DNA of 64,000 bases from DATJPR01 sp963752915 (lineage in GTDB: Bacteria; Bacteroidota; Ignavibacteria; UBA10030; UBA6906): positions 186,001 through 250,000 of the forward strand of contig CAVVZZ010000015.1 in assembly GCA_963752915.1 (NCBI GenBank), read 5' to 3'. The notes under the pieces were generated by a model that saw nothing but the letters and a program-made list of their open reading frames with translations, was not told the DNA's origin and made no database searches. This document shows positions 34,778 to 43,669 of this stretch, piece by piece. Each line of letters starts with the position of its first letter. Within the stretch, counting starts at the first letter, position 1. The position numbers and the translations under genes are program-made.

Positions 34778-35929
34778 ATGCTTCTGCAACTGGTTGTTGA
34801 CAAAAACACCCCAAATATCGTCGAGGCGTTTTCAACCCTCGGAGACGTGAGGGCCATCGAGACGTCTGCGTTTTCGCGCGAGAGCGTTAAGGATGCAGAT
34901 GCCATCATCGTTCGGTCGGAGGTCAAGGTCGGCGCTGCGCTGCTCGAAGGGAGCCGCGTTCGGTTTGTCGGGACAACCACGATCGGAACCGACCATCTGG
35001 ACGAATCCTGGCTGCAAGAGCGTGGAATCGCCTACGCGAACGCTCCCGGCTGCAATGCGAATTCCGTCTGTGAATATGTCCTTGCGGCGCTGCTCGTTCT
35101 CGCGAACCGAAAGGGCATCCGTCTCAGAGGATCCAGCATCGGGATCGTCGGGGTCGGCAATGTCGGGAGCCGGGTGAGGAACATGGCGACGACCATCGGG
35201 ATGAAGGTCATCTTGAATGATCCTCCGCTTGAACGACTCACCGGGGACGCGAAATATCGTCCGCTTGCGGAGGTGCTGGAAGCCGATTTTGTCACGATGC
35301 ATGTCCCACTGACCCGAAGCGGCCCTGATGCAACTGTCCATCTGTTCGATGAACGACGCATCGCATCGCTGAGGAAAGAGGCCTTTCTCATCAATACATC
35401 GCGCGGCCCTGTCGTCGACAATCGAGCGCTCGAGAAAGTCCTGCGGGAGCGCAAGCTCGGGGGTGCGGTCCTGGACGTTTGGGAGAACGAACCCAACTTC
35501 GAGTCCGGACTTCTCGACCGAGTCGACATTGGAACACCGCATATCGCGGGGTATTCTCTTGACGGAAAAACGAATGCCGTCAGTATGGTCTACCGCGCAT
35601 TCTGCTCAACATTCCTGCTTGAGCCGCGCTGGGCACTCGATGTGGAGAAACTTCCACGCCCTGAAACGAAGGAGGTTATCCTTTCGCCAGGTTGGCAGTG
35701 CACCGATCAGGAACTGGATGACTTGATCCGAAAATGCTACGATATTCTTGCTGATGATCGTGCGTTACGGGAAGTATGCGCTTCTCCGGCGGGAAACCGA
35801 GGAACGCAGTTTCAGAAATTGAGGACGGGATACAGAGTACGGAGAGAATTTCGAGCGACGACGGTCCGTGGAGCGACGGGCGAAAACGCCGAGCTCCTGC
35901 GGGCATTGGGATTCAACGTAGCGATGTGA
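34778..35929 (+). CDS. pdxB: Erythronate-4-phosphate dehydrogenase
   Basis: 383 residues, D-2-hydroxyacid dehydrogenase fold. PdxB-type features: DADAIIVRSEVKV, FVGTTTIGTDHLDESWL, YANAPGCNANSVCEYV, the Rossmann motif GIVGVGNVGSRV, and DVWENEPNF followed by PHIAGYSLDGK near the active-site His. It oxidises 4-phosphoerythronate in the DXP-dependent vitamin B6 pathway. ATG 34778 is chosen because it gives the family start; an ORF from 34655 includes the promoter. pdxA lies elsewhere in this window at 60,296. Confidence 0.92.
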   Translation: MLLQLVVDKNTPNIVEAFSTLGDVRAIETSAFSRESVKDADAIIVRSEVKVGAALLEGSRVRFVGTTTIGTDHLDESWLQERGIAYANAPGCNANSVCEYVLAALLVLANRKGIRLRGSSIGIVGVGNVGSRVRNMATTIGMKVILNDPPLERLTGDAKYRPLAEVLEADFVTMHVPLTRSGPDATVHLFDERRIASLRKEAFLINTSRGPVVDNRALEKVLRERKLGGAVLDVWENEPNFESGLLDRVDIGTPHIAGYSLDGKTNAVSMVYRAFCSTFLLEPRWALDVEKLPRPETKEVILSPGWQCTDQELDDLIRKCYDILADDRALREVCASPAGNRGTQFQKLRTGYRVRREFRATTVRGATGENAELLRALGFNVAM

Positions 35930-36085
35930 ATTCTTGGGACAATGTAACGTCAATGATGGGCATGAGCCTTCAGGAAGCAACGCCGGTCGACCTGCAAGAA
36001 GAAGTAAGACGTATGAAGTAGGAAGAAGATGATGAAAGTAACATCGAAGGCCCGCTGACTCAATTGTTTCCAGAGCCGATTCGAT

Positions 36086-36113
36086 ATCAGATATCAGATA
36101 TCTGATATCTGAT
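36086..36113. repeat. Perfect 28-base palindrome made of ATCAGAT-type units
   Basis: A 14-base arm (two ATCAGAT units) is followed directly by its exact reverse complement (two ATCTGAT units), with no spacer. It lies between the converging pdxB and hslU genes, 30 bases from the hslU stop. No T-run follows, so it is not a classical terminator, although a transcript could form a hairpin from either strand. Confidence 0.9.
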
Positions 36114-36142
36114 TTATCCTTCCCCCCATTCCCCCCCCCGTC

Positions 36143-37549
36143 TCATAGGATATACTTTGTCAGGTCCCTGTCCCTCACAATCCCGGCGAGTCGCGCATCC
36201 ACCATGGCTTTGTCGACCGTGATGGTCTGGATTGGTGTATCGTCAGGCGCGTTATAGAGAACCTCTTCCAGCAGGGTGGTGAGGATGGTGTGAAGACGTC
36301 GCGCCCCGATATTCTCCACCTGGTCGTTGACTTCCGCCGCAGTTCGGGCAATCTCGTGGATAGCCTCGTCGTTGAACGAGAGGGTGATCCCTTCGGTGGC
36401 GAGCAACGCCGCGTATTGCTTGAGAAGGGCGTTTTCCGGGATCGTGAGGATCTTGACAAAGTCTTCTTCGGTGAGACTCGTGAGCTCGACGCGGATCGGG
36501 AAGCGGCCCTGAAGTTCCGGAATAAGATCGGAAGGCTTCGCAACGTGGAACGCGCCCGATGCAATGAAAAGGATGTGGTCCGTCTTGACCATGCCGTATT
36601 TTGTGTTGACGCTCGATCCCTCAACGATCGGCAGCAGGTCGCGCTGAACGCCTTCACGCGATACATCCGGTCCTGCGGTTTGGCCCTTCGCCCCCGCGAT
36701 CTTGTCGATCTCATCGATGAACACGATGCCGGAATTTTCGACGCGCTGCAGGGCTTCCCCGACCGCGGCATCGTGATCGATGAGTTTTTGTGCCTCCTCA
36801 TTGGTAAGAAGGGTGCGTGCTTCTCCGATCGACAATCTCCGTCGCTTGGACTTCTTCTGCATGAGGTTCCCGAACATGTCCTGGATATTCAGGCTCATGT
36901 CGTCGAACCCCATTGGACCGATGACCTGCATGAGGGGACTGCCGCCCTGGGCCGGGAGATCCAATTCGACCATGCGGTCTTCGAGGGCGCCCGCGCGCAG
37001 CTTCTCGCGGAATTTTTCCCGCGTTGCCTTGTACTCCGGCTCTTCCGAGCGTTCCGAAGCGGCGGGATCAAACCCCTCGACGGCGGCCCGCTTCGTCGGC
37101 GGCAGAAGGATGTCGAGAATACGTTCTTCCCCCAGGATCCGTGCCTTGTCTTCGACTTCCTGGCGCCGTTCTGATTTCACAAGGGTGACGGCGACATCCA
37201 TGAGGTCCCGGATGATCGATTCCACGTCCCTGCCGACATAACCGACTTCGGTGAACTTTGAGGCCTCCACCTTGACAAAGGGCGCGCCGGACAGACGGGC
37301 GAGGCGGCGTGCGATCTCCGTTTTCCCGACGCCGGTCGGACCTATCAGGATGATATTGTTCGGCATGATTTCTTCGCGCAATCCAGCCGGGGCCATGAGC
37401 CGCCGCCAACGGTTGCGCAGCGCGATCGCAACGGACTTCTTGGCCGCGTCCTGGCCGATGATATACTTGTCGAGCTCCTTCACGATGGCCCGCGGCGTCA
37501 GCCACGCGGTCGGTTCATCTTTCGGCGATGCAGACATGGATTTCTTCAC
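36143..37549 (-). CDS. hslU: HslU ATPase of the HslUV protease
   Basis: 468 residues, AAA+ unfoldase. N-terminal LTPRAIVKELDKYIIGQDAAKKSVA, Walker A IGPTGVGKTEIARRLA, the pore motif and I-domain KFTEVGYVGRDVESIIRDL, Walker B GIVFIDEIDKIAG, and C-terminal ARRLHTILTTLLEEVLY are all present. It feeds unfolded proteins to HslV. The start is a GTG at 37549 overlapping the hslV stop, or the ATG at 37537. A typical hslV-hslU order is preserved. Confidence 0.96.
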   Translation of the reverse strand: MKKSMSASPKDEPTAWLTPRAIVKELDKYIIGQDAAKKSVAIALRNRWRRLMAPAGLREEIMPNNIILIGPTGVGKTEIARRLARLSGAPFVKVEASKFTEVGYVGRDVESIIRDLMDVAVTLVKSERRQEVEDKARILGEERILDILLPPTKRAAVEGFDPAASERSEEPEYKATREKFREKLRAGALEDRMVELDLPAQGGSPLMQVIGPMGFDDMSLNIQDMFGNLMQKKSKRRRLSIGEARTLLTNEEAQKLIDHDAAVGEALQRVENSGIVFIDEIDKIAGAKGQTAGPDVSREGVQRDLLPIVEGSSVNTKYGMVKTDHILFIASGAFHVAKPSDLIPELQGRFPIRVELTSLTEEDFVKILTIPENALLKQYAALLATEGITLSFNDEAIHEIARTAAEVNDQVENIGARRLHTILTTLLEEVLYNAPDDTPIQTITVDKAMVDARLAGIVRDRDLTKYIL

Positions 37550-38082
37550 AGCTCTTCGATGGAGATGACTGAATTCGTATAGATGCAGATTCCTGCTGCG
37601 GTTTCCAGGGACTCCTGGACCACTTCACGGGCGTTGAGGTTCGAATGCTTCACGAGCATGCGGGCTGCGGCAAGGGCGAAACTCCCCCCGGATCCGATCG
37701 CCACGATGCCGTCATCGGGTTCGATGATCTCCCCTGAGCCGGAAATCACCAGTGCCTTCTCGGCGTTCAGGACTGCCAGGAGGGCTTCCAGTTGCCGGAG
37801 GTATTTGTCCGTCCGCCATTCCTTTGCCAGGTCGACCGCCGCCCGTTCAAGGTGCCCGCGATGTTTTTCCAGGTGTTCCTCGAATTTCCCGAACAGGGTA
37901 AAGGCGTCGGCGGCTGCTCCGGCAAATCCCGCGAGGATCCTGTCGTTGTACATTTTGCGCACTTTGCGGGCATTGTGTTTCATGACGGTCTGTCCGACGG
38001 TCACCTGGCCGTCCGAACCAATGACCGTCTGCCCCCGGTGCGTGAGTCCGAGGACGGTGGTTGATCGGATTGTGGGGTTCAT
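37546..38082 (-). CDS. hslV: HslV peptidase subunit
   Basis: 178 residues, proteasome beta-type fold. After removal of the first residues the catalytic threonine is in IRSTTVLGLTHRGQTVIGSDG. Other motifs are VTVGQTVMKHNARKVRKMY and GIVAIGSGGSFALAAARML. It forms two hexameric rings capped by HslU in the cytoplasm. The ATG at 38082 is chosen because it gives the usual short leader before the Thr; the upstream in-frame ATG at 38175 would add 31 residues. It overlaps hslU and starts 32 bases after rpoN. Confidence 0.95.
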   Translation of the reverse strand: MNPTIRSTTVLGLTHRGQTVIGSDGQVTVGQTVMKHNARKVRKMYNDRILAGFAGAAADAFTLFGKFEEHLEKHRGHLERAAVDLAKEWRTDKYLRQLEALLAVLNAEKALVISGSGEIIEPDDGIVAIGSGGSFALAAARMLVKHSNLNAREVVQESLETAAGICIYTNSVISIEEL

Positions 38083-38113
38083 GGAAGCTCGATGATACGC
38101 GGTAAGGGGGACG

Positions 38114-39574
38114 TCACGTGAGACGTCGTCGCAGGCGCGCGATGGGAATTTGCATCGCTTCGCGGTACTTTGCAACGGTCCGTCGGGCGATGTTCAGCCC
38201 CTGATTGTTCAGGAGCTCGCCGAGCCGCTGGTCGCTCAGCGGGTGGTTCGGATCTTCCGCGTCGATCAGTCCCTTGAGCGTGCGCTTGACTTCCTTGTTC
38301 GAGACCTCGTCGCCGTCGGTCGTGCTGATCGCGTCGCTGAAGAAATGGCGCAGCGAGAAGACGCCGTAATCGGTCTGGACGTATTTGCTTTTGACGACCC
38401 GGCTGATCGTTGACACGTCCATCCCGATGACCTCGGCGATGTCCTTGTAGATCATCGGCCGCAGTCCTTCACCGATCTCGAAGAAATCGCGCTGCTTATC
38501 GACGATCGTGCGCATGACTTTCAGCATTGTCTCGCGGCGCTGGTGGATCGAGCTGATGAACCACTTTGCGGCCTCGAAACGTTGCCGGATGAAATCCTTC
38601 GCTTCGGCCGAGACGCCGTTCTTCTTCCGTTTCGACATCAACTCCTTGTACGCCCGGTTGATCCGCAGGGGCGGGACGTTCCGGTCGTTCAAGGTGATGA
38701 CAAAGTCCGTTTCGCTTTTGGTAACGATGTAATCCGGAACGACATAGTTCTGCTGCTGGATGAATTCCCCCTCGCCCGGTTTCGGGTTCAGGTGTTGGAT
38801 CGCTTCGATCACGCGCTTCAGCTCGTCGTTGGAGATACAGAGCTTCTTCGTAAGTTCCTCGAAGTGACGCATGGTGAAGTCGTCGTAAAACTCCGAGAGA
38901 ATCCGGAGGGCGACGGCGCGGATGGCAAGGTCGATCGGGGCCAGCTCCATCTGCACGGTCAAACACTCCTGCAGCGAGCGCGATCCGATGCCGACGGGGT
39001 CGAGGCGTTGAATCTGCTTGAGGACGGACTCGGCTTTCTCAAACGAAATGGCAAGACCATGCGTGAGGTTCAGGTCCTGGACGATCGCCGCGAGATCCCG
39101 CCGCAGATAGCCGTCCTCATCGATATTGCCGATGATTTCCTCCCCGAGAAGCTGCTCTTCGTCATCCAGATCGAGGAGCATGACCTGCGACAGGAGACGG
39201 TGGTAGAGGGGGATCTGATCAGGGAAGGGGAGGTCTTCGCGTTCTTCGTCGTCGAACGGCTGCTGCGTCTTGAAGCCGCCCGTATCATCGTTCATGTAAT
39301 CGTCGATGGTGTACTTGTCTTCTTCCGCTTCTTTCTGGGGCTCTTCCGCGCGGGGCTCCTCCGTTTCCGGCGTTTCCGCAGTCTCGGGGGTCGGTTCCTC
39401 CTGGACCTGCTCCGTCTCTTCTTCGAATCCCTCTTCGAGAAGGGGATTCATTTCAAGCTCTGCCTTGATTTTCTGCTCAAGCGCCAGGGTAGGGAGCTGC
39501 AGCATCTTCAGGTACTGGACCTGTTGAGGCGACAGCTTCATCATCATCTTATGTTGGAGAGAGATGTTCAGCAT
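38114..39574 (-). CDS. rpoN: RNA polymerase sigma-54 factor RpoN
   Basis: 486 residues from the ATG at 39574; ATGs upstream to 39628 overlap DUF3109. Region I: LQHKMMMKLSPQQVQYLKML, a Gln/Leu-rich activator-responsive segment. An acidic region II with many Glu follows. The core-binding domain and the C-terminal RpoN box (IARRTVAKYREAM) with the preceding helix-turn-helix GMDVSTISRVVKSKYVQT are intact. It directs transcription from -24/-12 promoters with AAA+ activators; none of those is seen in this window. It is part of a minus-strand cluster with dprA and hslVU. Confidence 0.96.
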   Translation of the reverse strand: MLNISLQHKMMMKLSPQQVQYLKMLQLPTLALEQKIKAELEMNPLLEEGFEEETEQVQEEPTPETAETPETEEPRAEEPQKEAEEDKYTIDDYMNDDTGGFKTQQPFDDEEREDLPFPDQIPLYHRLLSQVMLLDLDDEEQLLGEEIIGNIDEDGYLRRDLAAIVQDLNLTHGLAISFEKAESVLKQIQRLDPVGIGSRSLQECLTVQMELAPIDLAIRAVALRILSEFYDDFTMRHFEELTKKLCISNDELKRVIEAIQHLNPKPGEGEFIQQQNYVVPDYIVTKSETDFVITLNDRNVPPLRINRAYKELMSKRKKNGVSAEAKDFIRQRFEAAKWFISSIHQRRETMLKVMRTIVDKQRDFFEIGEGLRPMIYKDIAEVIGMDVSTISRVVKSKYVQTDYGVFSLRHFFSDAISTTDGDEVSNKEVKRTLKGLIDAEDPNHPLSDQRLGELLNNQGLNIARRTVAKYREAMQIPIARLRRRLT

Positions 39575-39578
39575 AGCT

Positions 39579-40166
39579 TCAGCGGTTCTGCGTGGCGCCG
39601 GGTCCATCGTGACCGGCGCATGCATCATGGAACGCGGCGTACCATGATGCGCCGTACTTTCGTGTCAGCGGTGTCTGCAGGAAGTCCGCAAGGGCAATCT
39701 TCTCGTTCTTCCCGCGCACCCTCCCCGCTTCACATTCAGGGATCTCTTCGTACTGCAGCGTTTCCTTCTCCTGGCCGCGGGCCCGGATGGGGAACAAGTG
39801 GCATGAGATCGGCTTTCTCCAGGAGGTCAGGCCTTCCTCGAATGCCCGCTCGAACGAGCATCGCGCAATGCCGCGCGGGTCGAAGTAGACGAACACGCAT
39901 TCCTTGTCGTCAACGCAGACCGTGGCATAATCCCCGGGTCGCCCTTCGTAGGCCCCGTTCGTCTTGAGGACCTCCAGGTTCCGATCGCTGAGAAACCGGG
40001 AGGCGAAGGGAACGGCCTTGCGCATCGCATCCAGCTCGGAATCGGCAACCGGGGCTCCCCGCCAGCCTGCAATACAGCAGCACGCCCCGTGGCATTTCTC
40101 GAGATCGCAGCAGAAGTTCTCCCCGCGAATCGCGTCGTCAACCCGTATTGCCTGGATCTCCAGCAT
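39579..40166 (-). CDS. DUF3109 cysteine-rich protein
   Basis: 195 residues from ATG 40166 (MLEIQAIRVDDAIRGENFCC); an ATG at 40187 is possible. Conserved cysteines appear as FCCDLEKCHGACCCIAGW, then CVFVYFD, ARCSFERAF, SCHLFPIRA and PECEAGR. These match DUF3109, related to the YkgJ zinc/iron cluster family, so a metal cofactor is likely. The biological role is unknown. The gene lies between dprA and rpoN, four bases before the latter. Confidence 0.87.
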   Translation of the reverse strand: MLEIQAIRVDDAIRGENFCCDLEKCHGACCCIAGWRGAPVADSELDAMRKAVPFASRFLSDRNLEVLKTNGAYEGRPGDYATVCVDDKECVFVYFDPRGIARCSFERAFEEGLTSWRKPISCHLFPIRARGQEKETLQYEEIPECEAGRVRGKNEKIALADFLQTPLTRKYGASWYAAFHDACAGHDGPGATQNR

Positions 40167-40244
40167 CGGGACGGCTTCAACCCTCATGTCCAGAAGGAAA
40201 TATACGGAATTTCGGCCAATTCTAAAAGACTGCAGGGAAATCTT

Positions 40245-41372
40245 TCATGTGCGGACGAAGTACTTCCCGGGCCGTTGCCGAACCACTCCTTTGAATTCCA
40301 GCGAAAGGAGGTGGACAAGGATTTCCGCGACAGGCATTTTCGCCAGACTCGCGAGGGCGTCCACATGGATAGCCTGGTCTTCGGGAAGGACATCGATGAT
40401 CGCCCGTTCAAAGAACGACAATTCCTCTTGGACAGTTGAATTCGTGCCGCATTGCGGACGGGATCTTCCCCTGAGTTTTGGGGCGAGCTCTTGCAGGACC
40501 TCTTCCGCCGACTCAATGAGCAGTGCTTTGCCTTCGTGAATCAGTCGATTTGCCCCGCTGGGGTGATTCGGGTTCACCGAGGAAGGCAAAGCAAAGACTT
40601 CCCGGTTTTGGTCCAACGCCGCCGCCGCAGTGATCAGCGCTCCGCCATCAATTCCGGTTTCGACAACGATTGTCCCGAGCGTCATCCCGCTGATGATCCT
40701 GTTTCTCCGGGGAAAATTCACGGCATCGGGTTTTGTCCCCATCGGATATTCGGAGAGAATTGCCCCTTGTGCCATCATCCGTTCAGCGAGACCTTTGTTC
40801 TCCGGCGGGTAGAGCACGTCGACCCCCGACCCGATGATCGCAAGGGTCCTCCCCCCGTGCCGCAACGCCGACGCGTGCGCCGCCGTGTCCACACCGCGGG
40901 CAAGGCCACTGACGACGGTCAGGCCTGCGTGGACCATTCCCTCCGCAAGGCGCTGGGCCATCTGCACTCCGTACGACGACGGCTCTCGCGTTCCAACAAT
41001 GGCGATCGAGACGTCGTCCTCCCGGAGAATGGCTCCCCGTGCAAAGAGCATCAGGGGAGGATCATAGATCCTCTTCAGGGCCGTGGGATATGCATCCTCC
41101 CAGACCGTGACGACACTTCCTCCGATCTTCTCCAGCGCGGCAATTTGTCGATCGGCATATCGTTCGGCCGCCACCAGGCCGTCCCCGTGTGCAAAGGTCC
41201 GGACTGCGAGAGCCGATTTCTTGTCAATGCCGTTGGCGGATACGAGTTCGGAGAGGGGGGCTTCGAGAACCGCACGAGGATCGTGGAAGTGGTCGACCAG
41301 CGCCCGAAGCCGATGCGGTCCGATCCCGGGGACCTGCGTGAGCGCCAGCAGCAAATGTAATCTCGCCGACAT
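40245..41372 (-). CDS. dprA: DNA-processing protein DprA
   Basis: 375 residues. The Rossmann-like DprA core is clear: IAIVGTREPSSYGVQMAQRL, VSGLARGVDTAAHASAL, GSGVDVLYPPENKGLAERM, LSEYPMGTKPDAVNFPRRNR and VVETGIDGGALITAAAALDQ. The N-terminal SAM-like region and a C-terminal winged helix (VDALASLAKMPVAEILVHLLS) complete the standard architecture. DprA loads RecA on incoming single-stranded DNA during natural transformation. A 9-base inverted repeat directly before the ATG could hide its ribosome site. Confidence 0.95.
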   Translation of the reverse strand: MSARLHLLLALTQVPGIGPHRLRALVDHFHDPRAVLEAPLSELVSANGIDKKSALAVRTFAHGDGLVAAERYADRQIAALEKIGGSVVTVWEDAYPTALKRIYDPPLMLFARGAILREDDVSIAIVGTREPSSYGVQMAQRLAEGMVHAGLTVVSGLARGVDTAAHASALRHGGRTLAIIGSGVDVLYPPENKGLAERMMAQGAILSEYPMGTKPDAVNFPRRNRIISGMTLGTIVVETGIDGGALITAAAALDQNREVFALPSSVNPNHPSGANRLIHEGKALLIESAEEVLQELAPKLRGRSRPQCGTNSTVQEELSFFERAIIDVLPEDQAIHVDALASLAKMPVAEILVHLLSLEFKGVVRQRPGKYFVRT

Positions 41373-41413
41373 CGCCAGCTCCTGTTTGTGAAAAGGGGAG
41401 AGCCGAGCTGGCG
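41373..41413 (-). promoter_or_regulatory. Inverted repeat that could sequester the dprA ribosome-binding site
   Basis: On the minus strand, CGCCAGCTC, a 23-base loop, then GAGCTGGCG immediately before the dprA ATG. The AGGAG ribosome site is formed by the end of the loop and the start of the 3' arm, so folding would restrict initiation. Confidence 0.5.
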
Positions 41414-41486
41414 GTGCTCGGAATGCGCTACGGAACAGCTCTACGTCATACTTCTTACGTCCTACTCATGGATTCCTTCCCACGCT

Positions 41487-42875
41487 CTAATGAATTTCTT
41501 TCGTGACTTCCGCCACCGCCGCCTGTGCCGCATCCATCGTCTTTGCTTCGGCTATGACACGCATGATCGGCTCGGTATTGGATTTCCTCAAGTGCACCCA
41601 TGAATCAGGAAAGTCGAACTTTAAGCCGTCGTCTTTGTTGACGCGCGCGCGATCTCCGTAACGACGTTCGAGTCTGCGCATCACCTCTTCCGGATCCGCA
41701 GACCCAAGGGGGATTTTCCCTTTGGCGATATGATACTCCGGGAGAGAACGCTTCAGCTCCGAAAGGGTTTTTCCGGAATCGGCAAGTGCCTGGAGGATCA
41801 AGGCAATCCCGACAATCGCATCGCGGCCAAGGTGGACTGCGGGGAGAATCACGCCGCCGCTTCCTTCGCCGCCGATGATCGAACCTTCCTGCTTCATCCG
41901 GCGCGCAACGTTGATCTCTCCCACCGGCGTTCGATGACAGACGACGCCGTGGCGCGCGGCAATATCCTCGACGGCCCGCGTTGTAGAGAGATTCACAACG
42001 ACACTCTTTTCGCCCGCGCTCCCGAGTAGGGCGGGAGATTTTGTCGCGCAGGAGAGAACGAATTCAACGGCGGTCGCGATCGTGTACTCCTCGCCGTACG
42101 GCTCGCCGCGCTCATTGATGAGGACCAGGCGATCGACGTCAGGGTCGACGACGATGCCGAGGTCCGCCTTGGAGACGGAGACCTGACGTGAGACGGTCCC
42201 AAGATTTTCCGGAATCGGCTCAGGGGTTCGGGCAAAGACCCCGCTGACTTCACAGTTCATCGGGATGACCGTGCACCCCAACTCTGCGAGGAGCTGAGGG
42301 ACGATCACGCCCCCTGCGGCGTTGATGCAATCGAGAACAACGGTAAAGCCCCTTCTCCGGATCCTGGCGGGATTCAGAAACGGTAGGCCCAGCACGGCAT
42401 CGATGTGCTTTCGTATCCAGGTGGTGTCGGGAATGGTTTTTCCCGCTCCTTCCCATGTCGGATAGGTTTGCTCCGACGTGGAAAGCGCCCAGAATTCCTT
42501 GTTCTCTTCGGCATTCAGGAACATGCCGGTGGACGCCACGAACTTCAGGCCGTTCCATTCAATGGGATTGTGCGATGCCGTGACCGCAATGCCGCCGGCG
42601 GCGCCGCCGCGTTCCACGGCGAGCTGCACTGTCGGTGTGGGGCAGATGTCGATCATCCGCACCGTCATACCCTTCGCAGCAAGTACCCCGCATGCTTGAT
42701 CGAGGATCATCCCACCGGTCATTCTCCCGTCCCTTCCGATAACGACCACGGGGTTACTCGGAAAGCGTCGCTGGCAATATTCCGCGAACCCGGCGGCGTA
42801 CCGTAAGACGACATCGGGCGTAAGGGTTTCGCCGACAATGCCACGAATTCCGGAAATGCTGACCATGAGGGACAT
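41487..42875 (-). CDS. glmM: Phosphoglucosamine/phosphomannomutase family protein (GlmM-like)
   Basis: 462 residues, alpha-D-phosphohexomutase superfamily. Phospho-serine loop GIAVTASHNPIEWNGLKF, metal loop VVDPDVDRLVLINERGEPYGEEYT, sugar-binding GGEGSGGVILP and the phosphate-binding C-terminal RKSNTEPIMRVIAEA are complete. N-terminal SISGIRGIVGETLTPDVVLRYA suits GlmM. It interconverts hexosamine or hexose 6- and 1-phosphates for cell-envelope precursors. I cannot separate GlmM from a phosphomannomutase by sequence reading alone. Confidence 0.88.
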   Translation of the reverse strand: MSLMVSISGIRGIVGETLTPDVVLRYAAGFAEYCQRRFPSNPVVVIGRDGRMTGGMILDQACGVLAAKGMTVRMIDICPTPTVQLAVERGGAAGGIAVTASHNPIEWNGLKFVASTGMFLNAEENKEFWALSTSEQTYPTWEGAGKTIPDTTWIRKHIDAVLGLPFLNPARIRRRGFTVVLDCINAAGGVIVPQLLAELGCTVIPMNCEVSGVFARTPEPIPENLGTVSRQVSVSKADLGIVVDPDVDRLVLINERGEPYGEEYTIATAVEFVLSCATKSPALLGSAGEKSVVVNLSTTRAVEDIAARHGVVCHRTPVGEINVARRMKQEGSIIGGEGSGGVILPAVHLGRDAIVGIALILQALADSGKTLSELKRSLPEYHIAKGKIPLGSADPEEVMRRLERRYGDRARVNKDDGLKFDFPDSWVHLRKSNTEPIMRVIAEAKTMDAAQAAVAEVTKEIH

Positions 42876-42983
42876 AACGCAGCACCTTCAAGAGAGGGAG
42901 GAGGTGAATGAGTCGGAGGAATTTAGTGAAGCCCGCAGCGAGAATCAAGGCACGGAGTTTGCGGGTTGAAGGAAGGACTTATC

Positions 42984-43012
42984 TTGAATCTCTCGGACGA
43001 TTTGGTTACGTT
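42984..43012 (+). promoter_or_regulatory. Candidate promoter for the AMMECR1-led gene cluster
   Basis: TTGAAT (42984-42989), 17-base spacer, TACGTT (43007-43012), about 95 bases before the first gene. Confidence 0.35.
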
Positions 43013-43105
43013 TCACTTTGGCAGATTCGGGCGAGGAGAAATCTCTGTTGAGCACTGAGCGGTCCGAATTCGACGTTTCCTATCCCTCAAAGCGAGGTCT
43101 TCCCG

Positions 43106-43669
43106 ATGCTCACCGGACCAGAACGACAATTGCTTCTAGGGATCGCTCGCAATGCGATTGCCCGGGAACTCGGACTTCCCCATGAAAAGTTTCACCTGCC
43201 CTCCGGCGGATCACTTGCCGGAAGTGCAGGTGCCTTCGTAACGTTGCGCATCCAGGGTCACCTTCGAGGCTGTATCGGTTACATCGAATCTCCCGAGGCC
43301 CTCTCGGAGGTCGTCCGTAAAGCGGCCGGGAAGGCTGCTTTCCACGATCCCCGTTTCCCGCCATTGACAACCAGGGAGTTTCATTCGATCGCCATCGAGA
43401 TCTCGGTGTTGACTCCGCCGGAGCTCATCGCGGACGTATCAATGATCGAAATCGGTCGGGATGGGTTGATCGTGGAGCTGGGCGTTGCGCGGGGATTGCT
43501 GCTTCCGCAGGTGGCCATCGAACAAGGATGGGATCGGCTGGAGTTTGTCGAAAACACGTGTGCGAAGGCTGGCCTGCCCGGCGACGCATGGATGGATCCT
43601 GCAACGCAGATCTACGCGTTCCATGCGGAAGTGTTTTCCGAAACCGAGGAGCATGAGGTGGCGAAGTGA
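43106..43669 (+). CDS. AMMECR1-domain protein (AmmeMemoRadiSam system protein A)
   Basis: 187 residues. The conserved AMMECR1 core is visible: FVTLRIQGHLRGCIGYIESP with the LRGCIG signature, FHDPRFPPLTTREFHSIAIEIS, and LLPQVAIEQGWDRLEFV. The family occurs in bacteria, archaea and humans; its chemistry is unknown, but the bacterial copy is often in a three-part set with MEMO1 and a radical SAM enzyme. The MEMO1 gene overlaps its end; no radical SAM gene is nearby. It leads a long plus-strand cluster. Confidence 0.92.
   Translation: MLTGPERQLLLGIARNAIARELGLPHEKFHLPSGGSLAGSAGAFVTLRIQGHLRGCIGYIESPEALSEVVRKAAGKAAFHDPRFPPLTTREFHSIAIEISVLTPPELIADVSMIEIGRDGLIVELGVARGLLLPQVAIEQGWDRLEFVENTCAKAGLPGDAWMDPATQIYAFHAEVFSETEEHEVAK

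Noticed and set aside
35941..36021. Possible 20-odd-residue peptide between pdxB and hslU
   Set aside because: No ribosome site or composition evidence; probably non-coding.
38543..39967. A 474-codon plus-strand ORF
   Set aside because: Antisense to rpoN and DUF3109; low-complexity translation with no recognisable domain.
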